From Nocardioides renjunii (GTDB lineage: Bacteria > Actinomycetota > Actinomycetes > Propionibacteriales > Nocardioidaceae), in the NCBI RefSeq assembly GCF_034661175.1, contig NZ_CP141058.1, positions 3,596,001 through 3,660,000 on the forward strand: 64,000 bases of DNA, given 5' to 3'. Under the pieces are notes generated by a model. That model was not told the origin of the DNA, made no database searches, and worked only from the letters and a program-made list of their open reading frames with translations. Numbering within the stretch: the stretch's first letter is position 1; the number at the start of each line of letters is the position of its first letter. Made by a program: the position numbers and the translations under genes. Shown here piece by piece: positions 34,961 to 45,083 of this stretch.

Positions 34961-35620
34961 GTGCCGGCGCCGTCCGTGCCTGTGCCGTCCCTGCCCGCCC
35001 TGGTCGACCGCGCCGCGGGCCTGGTGGACCGGCCGGGTCGGGTCGTGCTCGGCATCACCGGGCCGCCCGGTGCCGGCAAGTCCACGCTGGCCTCGCTGTT
35101 GCTCGACTCGCTGCGATCACACTTGGGGCCCGACGCCGTCGGCCATCTGCCGATGGACGGCTTCCACCTCGCCGACGTCCAGCTCGAGCGGCTCGGCCGG
35201 CGCGACCGCAAGGGGGCGCCGGACACCTTCGACGTGGACGGCTACGTCGCGGCACTGCGCCGGCTCCACGACGAGCCCGACGGGACGCTCTACGTCCCGG
35301 GGTTCGAGCGCGACCTCGAGCAGCCCATCGCCGCGGCGATCGCGATCGAGCCGTCCGCGCGGCTGGTGATGACTGAGGGCAACTACCTCCTGCTCACCGG
35401 CGACGGCTGGGAGCGCGTACGCCCCCTGCTCGCCGAGGCGTGGTTCGTCGACGTCGACCCCGACGTACGACGCGAGCGGCTGGTCCGCCGCCACGAGCAG
35501 TTCGGCAAGTCGCCCGACGCCGCTCGGGCGTGGGTCGAGGCCGTCGACGAGCCGAACGCCGCGCTGGTCGCGGCGACGCGGGACGCCGCGGACGTCGTCG
35601 TGCCGCTCGACCGCTTCTGA
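34961..35620 (+). CDS. Nucleoside/nucleotide kinase family protein (PanK/uridine-kinase-like)
   Basis: 219 residues from GTG 34961, directly abutting the SDR stop. P-loop GITGPPGAGKSTLASL, then HLPMDGFHLADVQL, PDTFDVDGYVAAL, and VMTEGNYLLLTGDGWE. This fits the P-loop kinase group that includes YfgL/FrcK-type sugar kinases and pantothenate kinase; the substrate may be a nucleoside or sugar. Context with an SDR is suggestive but not decisive. Confidence 0.85.
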   Translation: MPAPSVPVPSLPALVDRAAGLVDRPGRVVLGITGPPGAGKSTLASLLLDSLRSHLGPDAVGHLPMDGFHLADVQLERLGRRDRKGAPDTFDVDGYVAALRRLHDEPDGTLYVPGFERDLEQPIAAAIAIEPSARLVMTEGNYLLLTGDGWERVRPLLAEAWFVDVDPDVRRERLVRRHEQFGKSPDAARAWVEAVDEPNAALVAATRDAADVVVPLDRF

Positions 35621-35651
35621 CGGCCGCCGGGGCGCGCCGGTCGACCGAGGG

Positions 35652-36314
35652 CTACGGCGCCGTCCGCTTCCCGGGCACCACGAGACCGTGCTCGTAGCAC
35701 AGGACCACGGCCTGCACCCTGCTCGTGATGCCGAGCTTGGCGAAGACACGGTTGACGTGCGACTTCACCGTCGCGCGGGACACGAACAGCGTCGCCGCGA
35801 TCTCGTCGTTCGAACGACCCTCGCCAACCAGCACGAGGACCTCGCGCTCGCGTCGGGTCAGCCCAGTCGTGAGACGGTCCGCGCTGCCCGGCGCCGGACG
35901 CGCGACGTGCTGCTCGATCAGCCGCCGGGTCAGCTCCGGCGCGAGCAGCGCCTCGCCGCGAGCCACGGTGTCCACGCCCTCGACCAGCCGGGCCGCGGGG
36001 GTGGTCTTGAGCAGGAAGCCCGCCGCACCGTGCCGCAGGGCGGCGTGGACGAGCTCGTCGAGGTCGTACGTCGTCAGCACCAGCACGCGGGTCGGGGTGC
36101 CCTCGGCCACGAGGAGCCGCGTCGCCTCGATGCCGTCGAGGACCGGCATCCGGATGTCCATCAGGCACACGTCGGGGCCCAGTCGTCGTACGGCCTCGAT
36201 GCCGGCTCGTCCGTCGGCGGCCTCTCCGGCGACGGTGACGCCGCGTGACTCGAGCATGACCCGGAGGCCGGCGCGGACCATCTCCTGGTCGTCCACGACC
36301 ACCACGCTCGTCAC
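35652..36314 (-). CDS. NarL/LuxR-family response regulator
   Basis: 220 residues: receiver domain with phospho-Asp in DVCLMDIRMP (about 52-54) and Lys in FLLKTT, then a LuxR-type HTH (TRREREVLVLVGEGRSNDEI and AATLFVSRATVKSHVNRVFA). Partner of the kinase whose stop overlaps its start (ATGA). Regulates transcription of unknown genes; the membrane protein gene at 37592 is the nearest candidate target. Confidence 0.93.
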   Translation of the reverse strand: MTSVVVVDDQEMVRAGLRVMLESRGVTVAGEAADGRAGIEAVRRLGPDVCLMDIRMPVLDGIEATRLLVAEGTPTRVLVLTTYDLDELVHAALRHGAAGFLLKTTPAARLVEGVDTVARGEALLAPELTRRLIEQHVARPAPGSADRLTTGLTRREREVLVLVGEGRSNDEIAATLFVSRATVKSHVNRVFAKLGITSRVQAVVLCYEHGLVVPGKRTAP

Positions 36315-37456
36315 ACCGACTCCTCGAGAGGCAGTGCAGCTCGGACGGAGAAGCCGCCACCCGGAGCGGGGCCTGCTGACAGCGAACCGCCGAAGACCGC
36401 GACGCGTTCGCGCATCCCCACGAGCCCGTGCCCGTGGCCGCCCGGGACCAGCACCGGAGTGCCTCCGGAGGTGCTCGTGAGCGCCACCTCGACGCCGCCT
36501 GCCGAGCGCCGGTAGCAGACCTGCACGCGAGCGCCCGGCGCGTGCTTGAGCGCGTTCGTGAGCCCCTCCTCGACGATCCGGTAGAGCGAGAGGTCGACGC
36601 CGGCCGGCAGTCCGTCCGTGCTTCCCTCCATCGCGAGCGCCACGTCGAGCCCCGAGCCGCGGTAGGCGTCGACGAGGCGCGGGAGGTCGGCAGCAGCGGG
36701 TTGCGGCGACACGTCCGAGTCGTCCTCGTCACGCAGGAGCCCGAGCAGCCGGCCGGTCTCGGCCAGCGCTTCCCGGCCCGCCCGTTGGATCTCCTCGAGC
36801 GACGCGTCGACCGCCCGCTCGTCGCGTCCGAGGAGTGACTGGGCCGCCCCCGCCTGCACCACCATCACGCTGATCGAGTGGGCGATCACGTCGTGGAGCT
36901 CGCGGGCAATGCGGCGGCGCTCGGCGGCGACGGCGTGCTCGGCGACGTGCCGCTGCTCCTCGACCAGCCGGACGGCTTGGTCGGCGAGGAGGTCACGCTG
37001 GTGGACGTGGGCGAGCACGAGGCGCCCGAAGAACCAGGGGACGAACGTCAGCGCCGCCACCCAGAGCACGTCCCCCAGCGCCGGGATCGCGAGACCTCCG
37101 GCCACGTGGCGCGCGGCGTCCAGGGCGGCGACCGCTGCGGCACCTCGCCACACCGACGGCTCGTAGCGTCCGAGCGCGAAGCACGCGGCGAACAGGATGG
37201 GCAGCGGCGACGTCAGCGCGTCCCCCTCGATCCCGAGCGGCGCCGCCCCCAGCGTCACGACCGCGGCGGCGCCCGTGGCGAAGAGGAGCGGCAGGTCCCG
37301 GCGTCCCAGGAGCACGACGCAGGGCACGAGGACGTACGCGATCGCCGGCGCCGCTGCCAGTCCGCTGACGCTCAGCACCTCGACCGCGCCGACGACCGCG
37401 AGCGCGGCGGGCAGCAGCCAGTCCTCGCGGCTGATCGACCAGCGGGGCCAGTCCAT
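36311..37456 (-). CDS. HisKA_3-type sensor histidine kinase
   Basis: 381 residues with four to five N-terminal membrane helices (to about 160), then the dimerisation/phospho-acceptor segment RRIARELHDVIAHSISVMVV at about 190 and an HATPase_c domain ending VGMRERVAVFGGSLSAGPAP. Typical of the DesK/NarX-like actinobacterial kinases that sense membrane state or antibiotics. Co-translated with the response regulator. Confidence 0.93.
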   Translation of the reverse strand: MDWPRWSISREDWLLPAALAVVGAVEVLSVSGLAAAPAIAYVLVPCVVLLGRRDLPLLFATGAAAVVTLGAAPLGIEGDALTSPLPILFAACFALGRYEPSVWRGAAAVAALDAARHVAGGLAIPALGDVLWVAALTFVPWFFGRLVLAHVHQRDLLADQAVRLVEEQRHVAEHAVAAERRRIARELHDVIAHSISVMVVQAGAAQSLLGRDERAVDASLEEIQRAGREALAETGRLLGLLRDEDDSDVSPQPAAADLPRLVDAYRGSGLDVALAMEGSTDGLPAGVDLSLYRIVEEGLTNALKHAPGARVQVCYRRSAGGVEVALTSTSGGTPVLVPGGHGHGLVGMRERVAVFGGSLSAGPAPGGGFSVRAALPLEESV

Positions 37457-37591
37457 CCTGGGAGGTTAGCCCCGCAGTGGCCGCCCCGGGGTCAACCCAG
37501 GGGTGGAGATGCGGTCGCCTCGGGGCCGACGCGCGGGGCGTGCTCACGCGCCTAGCGTCCGGAGCCCGCACCCGACGAGGAGGTCACCCCG

Positions 37592-38296
37592 ATGAAGCGT
37601 CCCGACCTGTCCGAGACGACCGTACGGCGCTGCGGTCTGGCCGCCGTCGTGCTCGCGGTGGCCAGCGTCCCCCTGGCCCCCCTGAACTCGCTGGCCCGCA
37701 TGAGGACACCGGACGGCCGCAGCGACCTCGAGAACCCGATGGCGGCCTGGTGGGCCGAGCCCGCGATGGACGCCGTCGGTCCGCGGCTGCTCGACTTCGC
37801 GGACGCCTCGACCGTCTACCTGACCTACGGCAAGTTCAACCTGCTGGCGGTGCTCGCGGTCCTGGCGTGTGCGGTCGCGGCACTCAGCCGACGTCCGGGG
37901 CGGGTGGGCCGGATCGAGCGCTGGGGTTGGCGCCTGACGCTGACCAGCCTCGCGGTCATGTGCGCGGGGCAGCTCGTCGTCTACTGGCTCGGCGTGGTCG
38001 ACGAGGGGTACCTCGTCGTGCTGCTGGCGATGCTCGTGGGGATCTTCGGCAACGCGCTGCTGGGCCTGGGCCTGGTGCGGTCGGGCTTCCGACCACGGCT
38101 GGCGGCATGGGCGGTCCTGCTCAACCTGCCTCTCAGCGTCGCGCTGGTGTCGGTGGCGACGCAGGCGACCGGCATGTGGCCGATGATGCTGGCCTGGGGG
38201 CTCATCGGGTGGTCGCTGTGGCGCGATCCCGCGCGGCGCCCGGCACGGACGACGGTCAGGGGTACGGCGCCGGTCGGGGCGACCCGGCCCGCGTAG
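37592..38296 (+). CDS. Multi-pass membrane protein of unknown function
   Basis: 234 residues with about five hydrophobic segments (for example LAAVVLAVASVPLAPLNSLA, LLAVLAVLACAVAALS, LVVLLAMLVGIFGNALLGLG). No recognised domain. The gene is divergent from the two-component system and preceded by 135 bases of promoter-bearing DNA, so it could be a target of that system. GAGGAGGTCACCCCG precedes the ATG. Confidence 0.75.
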   Translation: MKRPDLSETTVRRCGLAAVVLAVASVPLAPLNSLARMRTPDGRSDLENPMAAWWAEPAMDAVGPRLLDFADASTVYLTYGKFNLLAVLAVLACAVAALSRRPGRVGRIERWGWRLTLTSLAVMCAGQLVVYWLGVVDEGYLVVLLAMLVGIFGNALLGLGLVRSGFRPRLAAWAVLLNLPLSVALVSVATQATGMWPMMLAWGLIGWSLWRDPARRPARTTVRGTAPVGATRPA

Positions 38297-38386
38297 CGCA
38301 GGGCCGATCGGACCGCGCGCACCACCAGCGGAAACTCGTCGACCCGGACGGGAACCATGTGGCCCGTCCGGTGCGACAGTGCTGGT

Positions 38387-38959
38387 ATGGGCAGCAGCGC
38401 GGCACCCGCGGACCAGGACGACACCGTCCTGGTGGCGCTCGTGGCCGACGGTGACACCGCAGCGCTCGAGGAGCTCTACGGCCGCCACGCGGCCTGGCTC
38501 GTCGCGCGGCTGATGCGCCGCTGCCACGACTCCGACGTCGTCCTCGACGTCGTGCAGGACACCTTCGTCACGGTGTGGAGGGACGCCCGGCGCTACCGCG
38601 GCACAGGGGAGGTCGCGGGCTGGCTGTGGGGCATCGCCTTCCGACGGATGGTGTCGCGGCTCCGGTCGCGCAAGGACGTCGTGCTCCTCCCCGAGTGGGA
38701 CACCGTCGGCCGGGGGCAGGTCCCCGCGGCCGAGGACCAGGTGCTGCTCGGGGTGGAGTACGGCGACCTGGCCGGGGCGCTCGCCGGCCTGTCCCCCGAG
38801 TTCCGCTCCGTCGTCCAGGCGTGCGTGCTGGACGGGCTGACCACCAGGGAGGCCGGCCGGCTGCTCGGCGTCCGGGAGAACACGGTGAAGACGCGCCTGC
38901 ATCGGGCCAAGGCCCAGCTGCGGGGATCCCTCGCCCTGGCACAGGAGGAATGGCGATGA
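38387..38959 (+). CDS. ECF-type RNA polymerase sigma factor
   Basis: 190 residues from ATG 38387. Region 2: LEELYGRHAAWLVARLMRR and VVLDVVQDTFVTVWRDARRY, with GWLWGIAFRRMVSRLRSRK; region 4: PEFRSVVQACVLDGLTTREA and GRLLGVRENTVKTRLHRAKA. It directs RNA polymerase to a stress or efflux regulon. Its stop overlaps the start of the zinc-finger gene (ATGA), the usual sigma/anti-sigma layout, and the ABC transporter genes follow in the same operon. Confidence 0.93.
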   Translation: MGSSAAPADQDDTVLVALVADGDTAALEELYGRHAAWLVARLMRRCHDSDVVLDVVQDTFVTVWRDARRYRGTGEVAGWLWGIAFRRMVSRLRSRKDVVLLPEWDTVGRGQVPAAEDQVLLGVEYGDLAGALAGLSPEFRSVVQACVLDGLTTREAGRLLGVRENTVKTRLHRAKAQLRGSLALAQEEWR

Positions 38960-39776
38960 CCACCACCTGGCACGTCCACGACGACCTGCTCGCGGCGTAC
39001 GTCGACGGCCGCCTGGACGCGATCGTCGGCGCCTCGGTCGAGCAGCACCTGTCTCGGTGCGCCGACTGCCGCGCGTCCACGACGCCGCTCGTCGACCCCC
39101 AGCTGCTGGCCCGCGGGTGGGCCGGCGTCCGCGCCGCCGTCGAGTCGCCGCCGCTGCCGCTGCCCGCGCGACTGGCCCGACGCTGTGGCGTCCCCGAGCC
39201 CACCGCCGTGCTGCTCGCGGCGACCACCTCGCTGCGCACGGCGTGGCTGGTCGCGGCGTTCCTGGCCCTGTCGTTCGCCACCCTCGCGACGGTGGTCAGC
39301 GGCGAGACGATGCTGGCCCCGTTCCTGCTGGTGGCGCCCCTCGTGCCGGCGATCGGGGTGGCCGCGGCCTACGGCCCCCAGAACGACCCCCTCGAGTCGC
39401 TGGTCGTGACGGCTCCCTACGGGCGGACCCGGCTGATCCTCGTCCGCACCCTCGCCGTCCTCGTCTCGGTCCTGCCGGTCACCGCCGCCCTCGGCCTCCT
39501 CCTCCCCGGACCCGCGTGGCTGGCCGCGGCGTGGCTCGGGCCGGCGCTCGCGCTCGTACCTGTCCTGCTGGCCCTGTCGAGCTTCGTGGGCCCCCGCGCC
39601 GGTGTCGCAGTCGTCGTCCTCGCGTGGAGCGCCCTCGTCGTCTTCTCCCTGCGCGGGTTCCCCGCCACCTGGCCGGTCGAGGCGACCCAGCAGCTCGCCT
39701 ACCTGTCCCTCGCGGTCGTCGCGGCCGCCGTCCTCCTCGTCAGGTCCCGCCTGGACCGGCGGATCGGAGCCGTGCT

Positions 39777-39780
<4 letters not shown>
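38956..39780 (+). CDS. Zinc-finger (ZAS) anti-sigma domain fused to a six-helix membrane module
   Basis: 274 residues. The N-terminal 45 residues are an anti-sigma zinc finger: HVHDDLLAAYVDGRLD then EQHLSRCADCRAS (H-x3-C-x2-C). Residues about 90-260 form six hydrophobic helices, with GETMLAPFLLVAPLVPAIGV and GPQNDPLESLVVTAPYGRTR resembling ABC-2 type permease segments. Canonical anti-sigma factors have one membrane helix, so this appears to combine sigma inhibition with a transporter-like module. Coupled at both ends by 4-base overlaps. Confidence 0.8.
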
Positions 39781-40646
<866 letters not shown>

Positions 40647-40705
40647 GCCTTCTCTCGAGCGCTGCTCGAGCCCGTCCACTCGCCGTTACCACCCCAGGAG
40701 TCACC

Positions 40706-41602
40706 ATGGCCGACAGCCTTGCCCTGCCCACCACCCGCACCGCCAGCCTCGGCAGCATGGCCGGGATCGAGGCTCGACGCCTGCTCCGCAACCCGATCTT
40801 CCTGGTCGGGGTCGCATTGGCCTTCGGTGTCCTCGCTCTCATGGTCGCGACCAACGAGGACCCGGCCTACACGGACCTGCTGCCGATCCCGCTGGTCCCG
40901 GCCTTCTTCGTCGGTCTGACCAGCCTGGTCGCGATGGCCCGGCAGACCCGATCCACCGAGGCAGCGGTCGAGGCCGTCGGCACGGCACCCCGCACCGAGG
41001 CGCAGCGCACCGTGGCGCTCGTCTCCGTGTGCCTGATCCCGTTCGCCGTCGGGCTGCTGTTCGTGGTGGCCGAGGTGGTCATCGCCCAGTCGGTCGGGGT
41101 GGCGGATCAGGAGTGGTGGTTCGCCACGCTGCCCGACTGGCAGGTCTGGAGCATCCTCCTCGCCAGCGGACCCGTGGCGTGCCTCGGCGGCGCCCTGCTG
41201 GGCGTCCTGACCGGTCGGTGGCTCCGCTTCCCGGGTGCGCCCGCGGTCGTGGCCGTGGCTGCGGTCCTGCTCAGCTTCGCCGGCTCCGTCCCGATCGCGT
41301 ACGGCTCTGGGTCCGAGCTGCGCCTGTGGGTGCCGTGGGCCATGTGGCACTCCGGCACGCTGGAGGACGGCACCCAGGAGCTGATGGCCGGCAACCCGGC
41401 GGCCTACCTCGGCTACGTCCTCAGCCTGTGCGCCGCAGCCGCCCTCGTCGCCGTCTGGCACGACCGGACTGCGCGCACCCCGCGGCTGCGCACCGCGATC
41501 CTCGGCACGGTCGTGGTCGGCCTCGCCTGCCTCGTCCTGTCGATGACCACGGGGCCGTCCGCCAACCGCGTCTCCGAGCCGGTCCCGTTCCGGGTGGAGT
41601 GA
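40706..41602 (+). CDS. ABC-2 type transporter permease
   Basis: 298 residues from ATG 40706 with CAGGAG about 6 bases upstream. Six or more hydrophobic helices, including PIFLVGVALAFGVLALMVA and ALVSVCLIPFAVGLLFVVAE; the N-terminal SLGSMAGIEARRLLRNP is typical of ABC-2 permeases. Works with the ATPase encoded 59 bases upstream. The stop overlaps the next start (TGATG). Confidence 0.85.
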   Translation: MADSLALPTTRTASLGSMAGIEARRLLRNPIFLVGVALAFGVLALMVATNEDPAYTDLLPIPLVPAFFVGLTSLVAMARQTRSTEAAVEAVGTAPRTEAQRTVALVSVCLIPFAVGLLFVVAEVVIAQSVGVADQEWWFATLPDWQVWSILLASGPVACLGGALLGVLTGRWLRFPGAPAVVAVAAVLLSFAGSVPIAYGSGSELRLWVPWAMWHSGTLEDGTQELMAGNPAAYLGYVLSLCAAAALVAVWHDRTARTPRLRTAILGTVVVGLACLVLSMTTGPSANRVSEPVPFRVE

Positions 41603-42192
41603 TGGCGCCACGGTGGTGGTACCTCCGGCACGGCGTCGCGTGGTCCGCGCTGCTGGGCTGCTGCGGCGCCGCCCTGGCGGCCGCCGGGGCGCTGGCCCGC
41701 TGGCCGTCGACGGCGGTCGTCCTGCTGCCGGCACTTCTCGCCTGCTGCGCCGCGGGAGCCGGGTTCGCCTTCGACGAGCGCGCTGCAGCGGTCGTCGCCG
41801 TCACCCCGCGCGGCGCCGGGTGGCGGCGTACGACGCGACTCGTCGCGGCTGCCGTCCCCCTCGTCGTGTGGGTCGCCGTCGTCCTCGTGCGACCGGGCGA
41901 CCTGCCGCTCGACCGGTGGGCGTGGTGGTCCGTGGGCGCCGCCGCCCTCGTCCTGGTCTCCGGCGCCGCGGCCCTGGCCTCGCGGCGACAGGTGGAGAAC
42001 CCCGGCTCCCTGCTCGCCTCCGTCGCGGCGCTGGCCGTCATGTCGCCGGTGGTGGTGAGTGGGTTCCTCGGGTGGGAGTCGGCCTACCCGATGGGCGGCT
42101 TGACCGCGTCGACGTGGACGTTCTGGTGGATCGTCGCCGCGGCAGGCGCCACAGCGTGGGCCGTCGCGCTGCGGCCGGGCATCCGCGCCTGA
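41602..42192 (+). CDS. Multi-pass membrane protein, last gene of the sigma/ABC operon
   Basis: 196 residues from ATG 41602 with five to six hydrophobic helices (LLGCCGAALAAAGALARWP, LVAAAVPLVVWVAVVLVRPG, LLASVAALAVMSPVVVSGFL). No domain recognised. Coupled by a one-base overlap with the permease gene, so it is probably a subunit of the same export system. Confidence 0.75.
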   Translation: MAPRWWYLRHGVAWSALLGCCGAALAAAGALARWPSTAVVLLPALLACCAAGAGFAFDERAAAVVAVTPRGAGWRRTTRLVAAAVPLVVWVAVVLVRPGDLPLDRWAWWSVGAAALVLVSGAAALASRRQVENPGSLLASVAALAVMSPVVVSGFLGWESAYPMGGLTASTWTFWWIVAAAGATAWAVALRPGIRA

Positions 42193-42199
42193 CCGGCTC

Positions 42200-42457
42200 T
42201 CACTCCTCCGGGTTCTTGGGCGGACGACCGCGCTTGGGGACCGGGCCGGCGTCGCGGGGGGCTCGGCCGGCCTTGCGGAGCGCGTCGCGCAGCACCATCT
42301 CGACCTGGGCGTTGACGCTGCGCAGCTCGTCGGCCGCCCACCGTTGAAGGGCGGAGTGCACCGCGGGGTCGAGGCGCAGCAGCACCGCCTTGCGCTCCGG
42401 ACCCCGTGGGTTGGCCTCCGGCTCCGCGCCCGACTCCGTGCTCGAATCGCTGCCCAT
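42200..42457 (-). CDS. Ribbon-helix-helix (Arc-type) DNA-binding protein
   Basis: 85 residues: ERKAVLLRLDPAVHSALQRW then AADELRSVNAQVEMVLRDAL form an RHH strand-helix-helix, as in Arc, MetJ and antitoxins of the HicB/ParD type. The ends are charged and disordered. It lies 13 bases downstream of the SPFH gene, and this pairing recurs in actinobacteria. It may repress the pair through the inverted repeat at 43467. Confidence 0.75.
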   Translation of the reverse strand: MGSDSSTESGAEPEANPRGPERKAVLLRLDPAVHSALQRWAADELRSVNAQVEMVLRDALRKAGRAPRDAGPVPKRGRPPKNPEE

Positions 42458-42470
42458 GACCCGATGCCGC

Positions 42471-43451
42471 TCAGGTGTAGAGCGACCCGGCGTTGACCAC
42501 CGGGGTCGTGCCCCGCTCGGAGCACAGCACCACCAGCAGGTTGGACACCATGGCCGCCTTGCGCTCGGCGTCCAGCTCGACGATGTCCTTGCGCTCGAGC
42601 TGGGCCAGCGCGCTCTCGACCATCCCGACCGCTCCGTCGACGATCTTCTCGCGGGCCGCGATGACGGCCGAGGCCTGCTGGCGCTGCAGCATCGCCTGCG
42701 CGATCTCGGGGGCGTACGCCAGCGCGGAGATCCGCACCTCGATCACCTCCAGGCCGGCCAGAGCGATGCGGGCCGCGACCTCGGCGGCCAGCTCGGCGGA
42801 GATGACCTCGGTGTCGCCGCGGAGGGTGACCTCGGTGACCGCGTTGTCGTAGGGGTGGCTCATCGCCACGTGGCGCAGCGCCGACTCGGCCTGCACGGCC
42901 ACGAAGTCCTCGTAGTCCTCGACCGCGAACGTCGCCCGCGCGGTGTCGGCGACCTGCCAGACGACGATCGCGGCGATGTTGATCGGGTTGCCGTCGGCGT
43001 CGTTGACCTTGAGCTCGTTGGTCTCGAAGTTGTGCACCCGCACCGAGACGTTGCGCCGCGTCGTGAGCGGGACGAGCATCCGCAGGCCGGGCTTGCGGAC
43101 CGTGCCGACGTAGCGGCCGAAGAACTGCACGACCCGGGTCTGGCCCGGCGCCACGATGGTCAGCGACGCGGAGAGGATCAGTCCGAGCAGGCCGAGGAGC
43201 GCGCCACCGACCATCTGGCCGGCGCCGCCGCGGCCCGCGTCGGCGTCGATGACGCCGAGCACGAACAGCCACGTGCCGACCACCAGGAGCGCCAGCGAGA
43301 CGACGAGCCCGGCGAAGCCGTCGATGGACCAGGCCGTGCGCTCGGTGACGTCGACGCGGGTGCCGTCGTGCCCGACCGGTCGACCGGCGGGCGCCCCGCC
43401 CTCCGACTCGTCGGTGTGGCTCGTGTCCTGCACCTGCTGGTCCTCGCTCAT
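42471..43451 (-). CDS. SPFH (band 7/stomatin-like) membrane protein
   Basis: 326 residues from ATG 43451 with AGGAGG upstream. A cytoplasmic N-terminus, two membrane helices (about 45-100), then an SPFH domain ([59 protein letters not shown]) and a coiled-coil-forming C-terminal part ([20 protein letters not shown]). SPFH proteins organise membrane microdomains and interact with proteases. Downstream RHH gene is probably co-transcribed. Confidence 0.9.
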   Translation of the reverse strand: MSEDQQVQDTSHTDESEGGAPAGRPVGHDGTRVDVTERTAWSIDGFAGLVVSLALLVVGTWLFVLGVIDADAGRGGAGQMVGGALLGLLGLILSASLTIVAPGQTRVVQFFGRYVGTVRKPGLRMLVPLTTRRNVSVRVHNFETNELKVNDADGNPINIAAIVVWQVADTARATFAVEDYEDFVAVQAESALRHVAMSHPYDNAVTEVTLRGDTEVISAELAAEVAARIALAGLEVIEVRISALAYAPEIAQAMLQRQQASAVIAAREKIVDGAVGMVESALAQLERKDIVELDAERKAAMVSNLLVVLCSERGTTPVVNAGSLYT

Positions 43452-43466
43452 GTCTCCCCCTCCTGG

Positions 43467-43493
43467 AATGTGATGGCAAATGGATATCACATT
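43467..43493. promoter_or_regulatory. 8-bp inverted repeat upstream of the SPFH gene
   Basis: AATGTGAT (43467-43474) and ATCACATT (43486-43493) form a perfect inverted repeat with an 11-base spacer, 16 bases upstream of the SPFH start. The A/T-rich composition is unusual here and fits an operator over the promoter. The RHH protein is the obvious candidate binder. Confidence 0.6.
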
Positions 43494-43551
43494 TGTCGCC
43501 GCTCCGCCCGCCGGCCCCGGTCCGCTGGGACGTGCGCGCGATGATCTCCCC

Positions 43552-43938
43552 ATGACGGAGCGCAACGTCCTCGGCGGCGAGCTGGACCCCTGCGGCACCG
43601 ACCCCCTCACCGGCTTCCACCGCGACGGCACGTGCACGGTCGGCCCGCAGGACGTCGGCCTGCACGCGATCTGCGCGGTCATGACCGAGGAGTTCCTGAC
43701 CCACCAGGCCCTGGTGGGCAACGACCTCGCCACCCCGCGCCCCGAGTGGCACTTCCCCGGCCTGGTGCCGGGCGACCGGTGGTGCGTGGTCGCCGTCCGT
43801 TGGCTGCAGGCGTACGACGCCGGGGTGGCCGCACCGGTCGTGCTGTCGGCGACCTCCGAGCGCGCGCTGGACGTCGTACCCCTCGAGGTGCTGCGGGCGC
43901 ACTCGGTGGACGTGCCCCCGGACCTCAGCGCACTGTGA
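43552..43938 (+). CDS. DUF2237 family protein
   Basis: 128 residues from ATG 43552. Matches DUF2237: NVLGGELDPCGTDPLTGFHR, GLHAICAVMTEEFLTHQALV, GNDLATPRPEWHFPGLVPGD and RWCVVAVRWLQAYDAG. The family is widely conserved and has no assigned role; invariant cysteines suggest a structural or metal site. Four bases before the alpha/beta hydrolase gene, so co-translated with it. Confidence 0.9.
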   Translation: MTERNVLGGELDPCGTDPLTGFHRDGTCTVGPQDVGLHAICAVMTEEFLTHQALVGNDLATPRPEWHFPGLVPGDRWCVVAVRWLQAYDAGVAAPVVLSATSERALDVVPLEVLRAHSVDVPPDLSAL

Positions 43939-43942
43939 GCCG

Positions 43943-44776
43943 ATGGCCCGCCGTCCCGGCAGGAGGATCCTCGTGGCGCTCGCCGTCGTGCTGCTCGTCG
44001 CCGGGCTCGCCCTCACTGCCGTGTGGGGCCTGCAGCGGCAGCTGATCTACTTCCCCGACGCGACCGACGTCCCGCCCGCGGCCGAGGCGCTCCCCGGCGC
44101 CCGCGACGTGACGCTGCGGACGTCCGACGGGCTCGAGCTGGGTGCGTGGTACCTCCCGGCCGACGGCGCGAACGACATCGGGATGGCCGTGCTGATGGCG
44201 CCCGGCAACGGCGGCAACCGCGCCGGGCGGACCGGCCTCGCGCGCCAGCTCTCCGACCGCGGGCTCAGCGTGCTGCTGCTCGACTACCGCGGCTACGGCG
44301 GCAACCCCAGCACCCCCACCGAGAAGGGGTTGGCCGCCGACGCCGACGCCGCGGTGCGCGCACTGGCCGAGCTCGGCCACCCCCTCGACCGCACCATCTT
44401 CTTCGGGGAGTCGTTGGGCACCGGCGTGGTCGCCGGCCTCCAGCAGCGGCACCGGCCGGCCGGGGTCGTGCTGAGGTCACCGTTCACCGAGCTCGCCGAC
44501 GTCGGCCGCCACCACTACCCGTGGCTGCCCGTGCGCACGCTGCTCCGCGACCGGTTACCCGTGCTCGGCCCGCTCGCTGCGAGCAACGTTCCTGTCACCG
44601 TGATCTACGGCGACCGTGATGGCGTGGTGCCGACCGAGCTGAGTGCGCGGGTCGCCGACGGCGTGCCGTCCCTCGTCGAGCGGGTGGTGCTGCGAGGTGC
44701 GGACCACAACGATGCGGTGATGTTCGGGCCGCGGGTGGCCGATGCTGTGGAGCGGCTCGCGCGGGAGGTGGGGTGA
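43943..44776 (+). CDS. Alpha/beta hydrolase with N-terminal membrane anchor
   Basis: 277 residues: one N-terminal helix (about 8-28), then an alpha/beta hydrolase of the BEM46/ABHD13 type with LIYFPDATDVPPAAEALPGA, LLDYRGYGGNPSTPTEKGL, nucleophile elbow GESLGTG (about 152-158), acid YGDRDGVVP and His in RGADHNDAVM. Probably a membrane-bound esterase or peptidase. This is the last gene before the lower-GC island. Confidence 0.9.
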   Translation: MARRPGRRILVALAVVLLVAGLALTAVWGLQRQLIYFPDATDVPPAAEALPGARDVTLRTSDGLELGAWYLPADGANDIGMAVLMAPGNGGNRAGRTGLARQLSDRGLSVLLLDYRGYGGNPSTPTEKGLAADADAAVRALAELGHPLDRTIFFGESLGTGVVAGLQQRHRPAGVVLRSPFTELADVGRHHYPWLPVRTLLRDRLPVLGPLAASNVPVTVIYGDRDGVVPTELSARVADGVPSLVERVVLRGADHNDAVMFGPRVADAVERLAREVG

Positions 44777-44786
44777 ACCTGGCCGA

Positions 44787-44990
44787 TCACTTCTGTTGCT
44801 TCTGCTGCTTCGCTTTCTTGTTCTTCTTCTCGCGCTCCTGCATAACAGGATGCTTGCAGTCGGCTCCGCGGACACGTCGGGGACGGACTTCTTCGCATCG
44901 ATCAGTGGCGGTACCGGCTGAGCGCGACGCGACCCAGACCCGGTTCGTCGCCCGCGCTCGCGCGGCACGCGCCGTCTGACACGCCTTGCG
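44787..44990 (-). pseudogene. Possible truncated lysine-rich reading frame at the island border
   Basis: On the minus strand an open frame ends with MQEREKKNKKAKQQKQQK and stop at 44787-44789, preceded by RGADCKHPV and a further 40 arginine/alanine-rich codons back to a stop at 44991. No start codon other than ATG 44843 is present, which would leave only 18 residues. The lysine/glutamine-rich end is typical of real protein C-termini, so this may be the tail of a gene whose front was removed when the island at 45.0 kb arrived. The rest of the 307-base gap before the Nudix gene shows nothing else. Confidence 0.3.
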
Positions 44991-45083
44991 TCAATCGGTG
45001 GGTCCATCTTCAGTTAAGTTGGCGCAATGGAGGCATCCGCCAGTGGCCCGTGGGCTGACGCGAACCGGCGGGATGCAACAGCC

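Noticed and set aside
44773..44979. Plus-strand 68-codon open frame starting near the hydrolase stop (Phe/Cys-rich then Arg-rich)
   Set aside because: No ribosome site and odd composition; it is the complement of the lysine-rich minus-strand frame.
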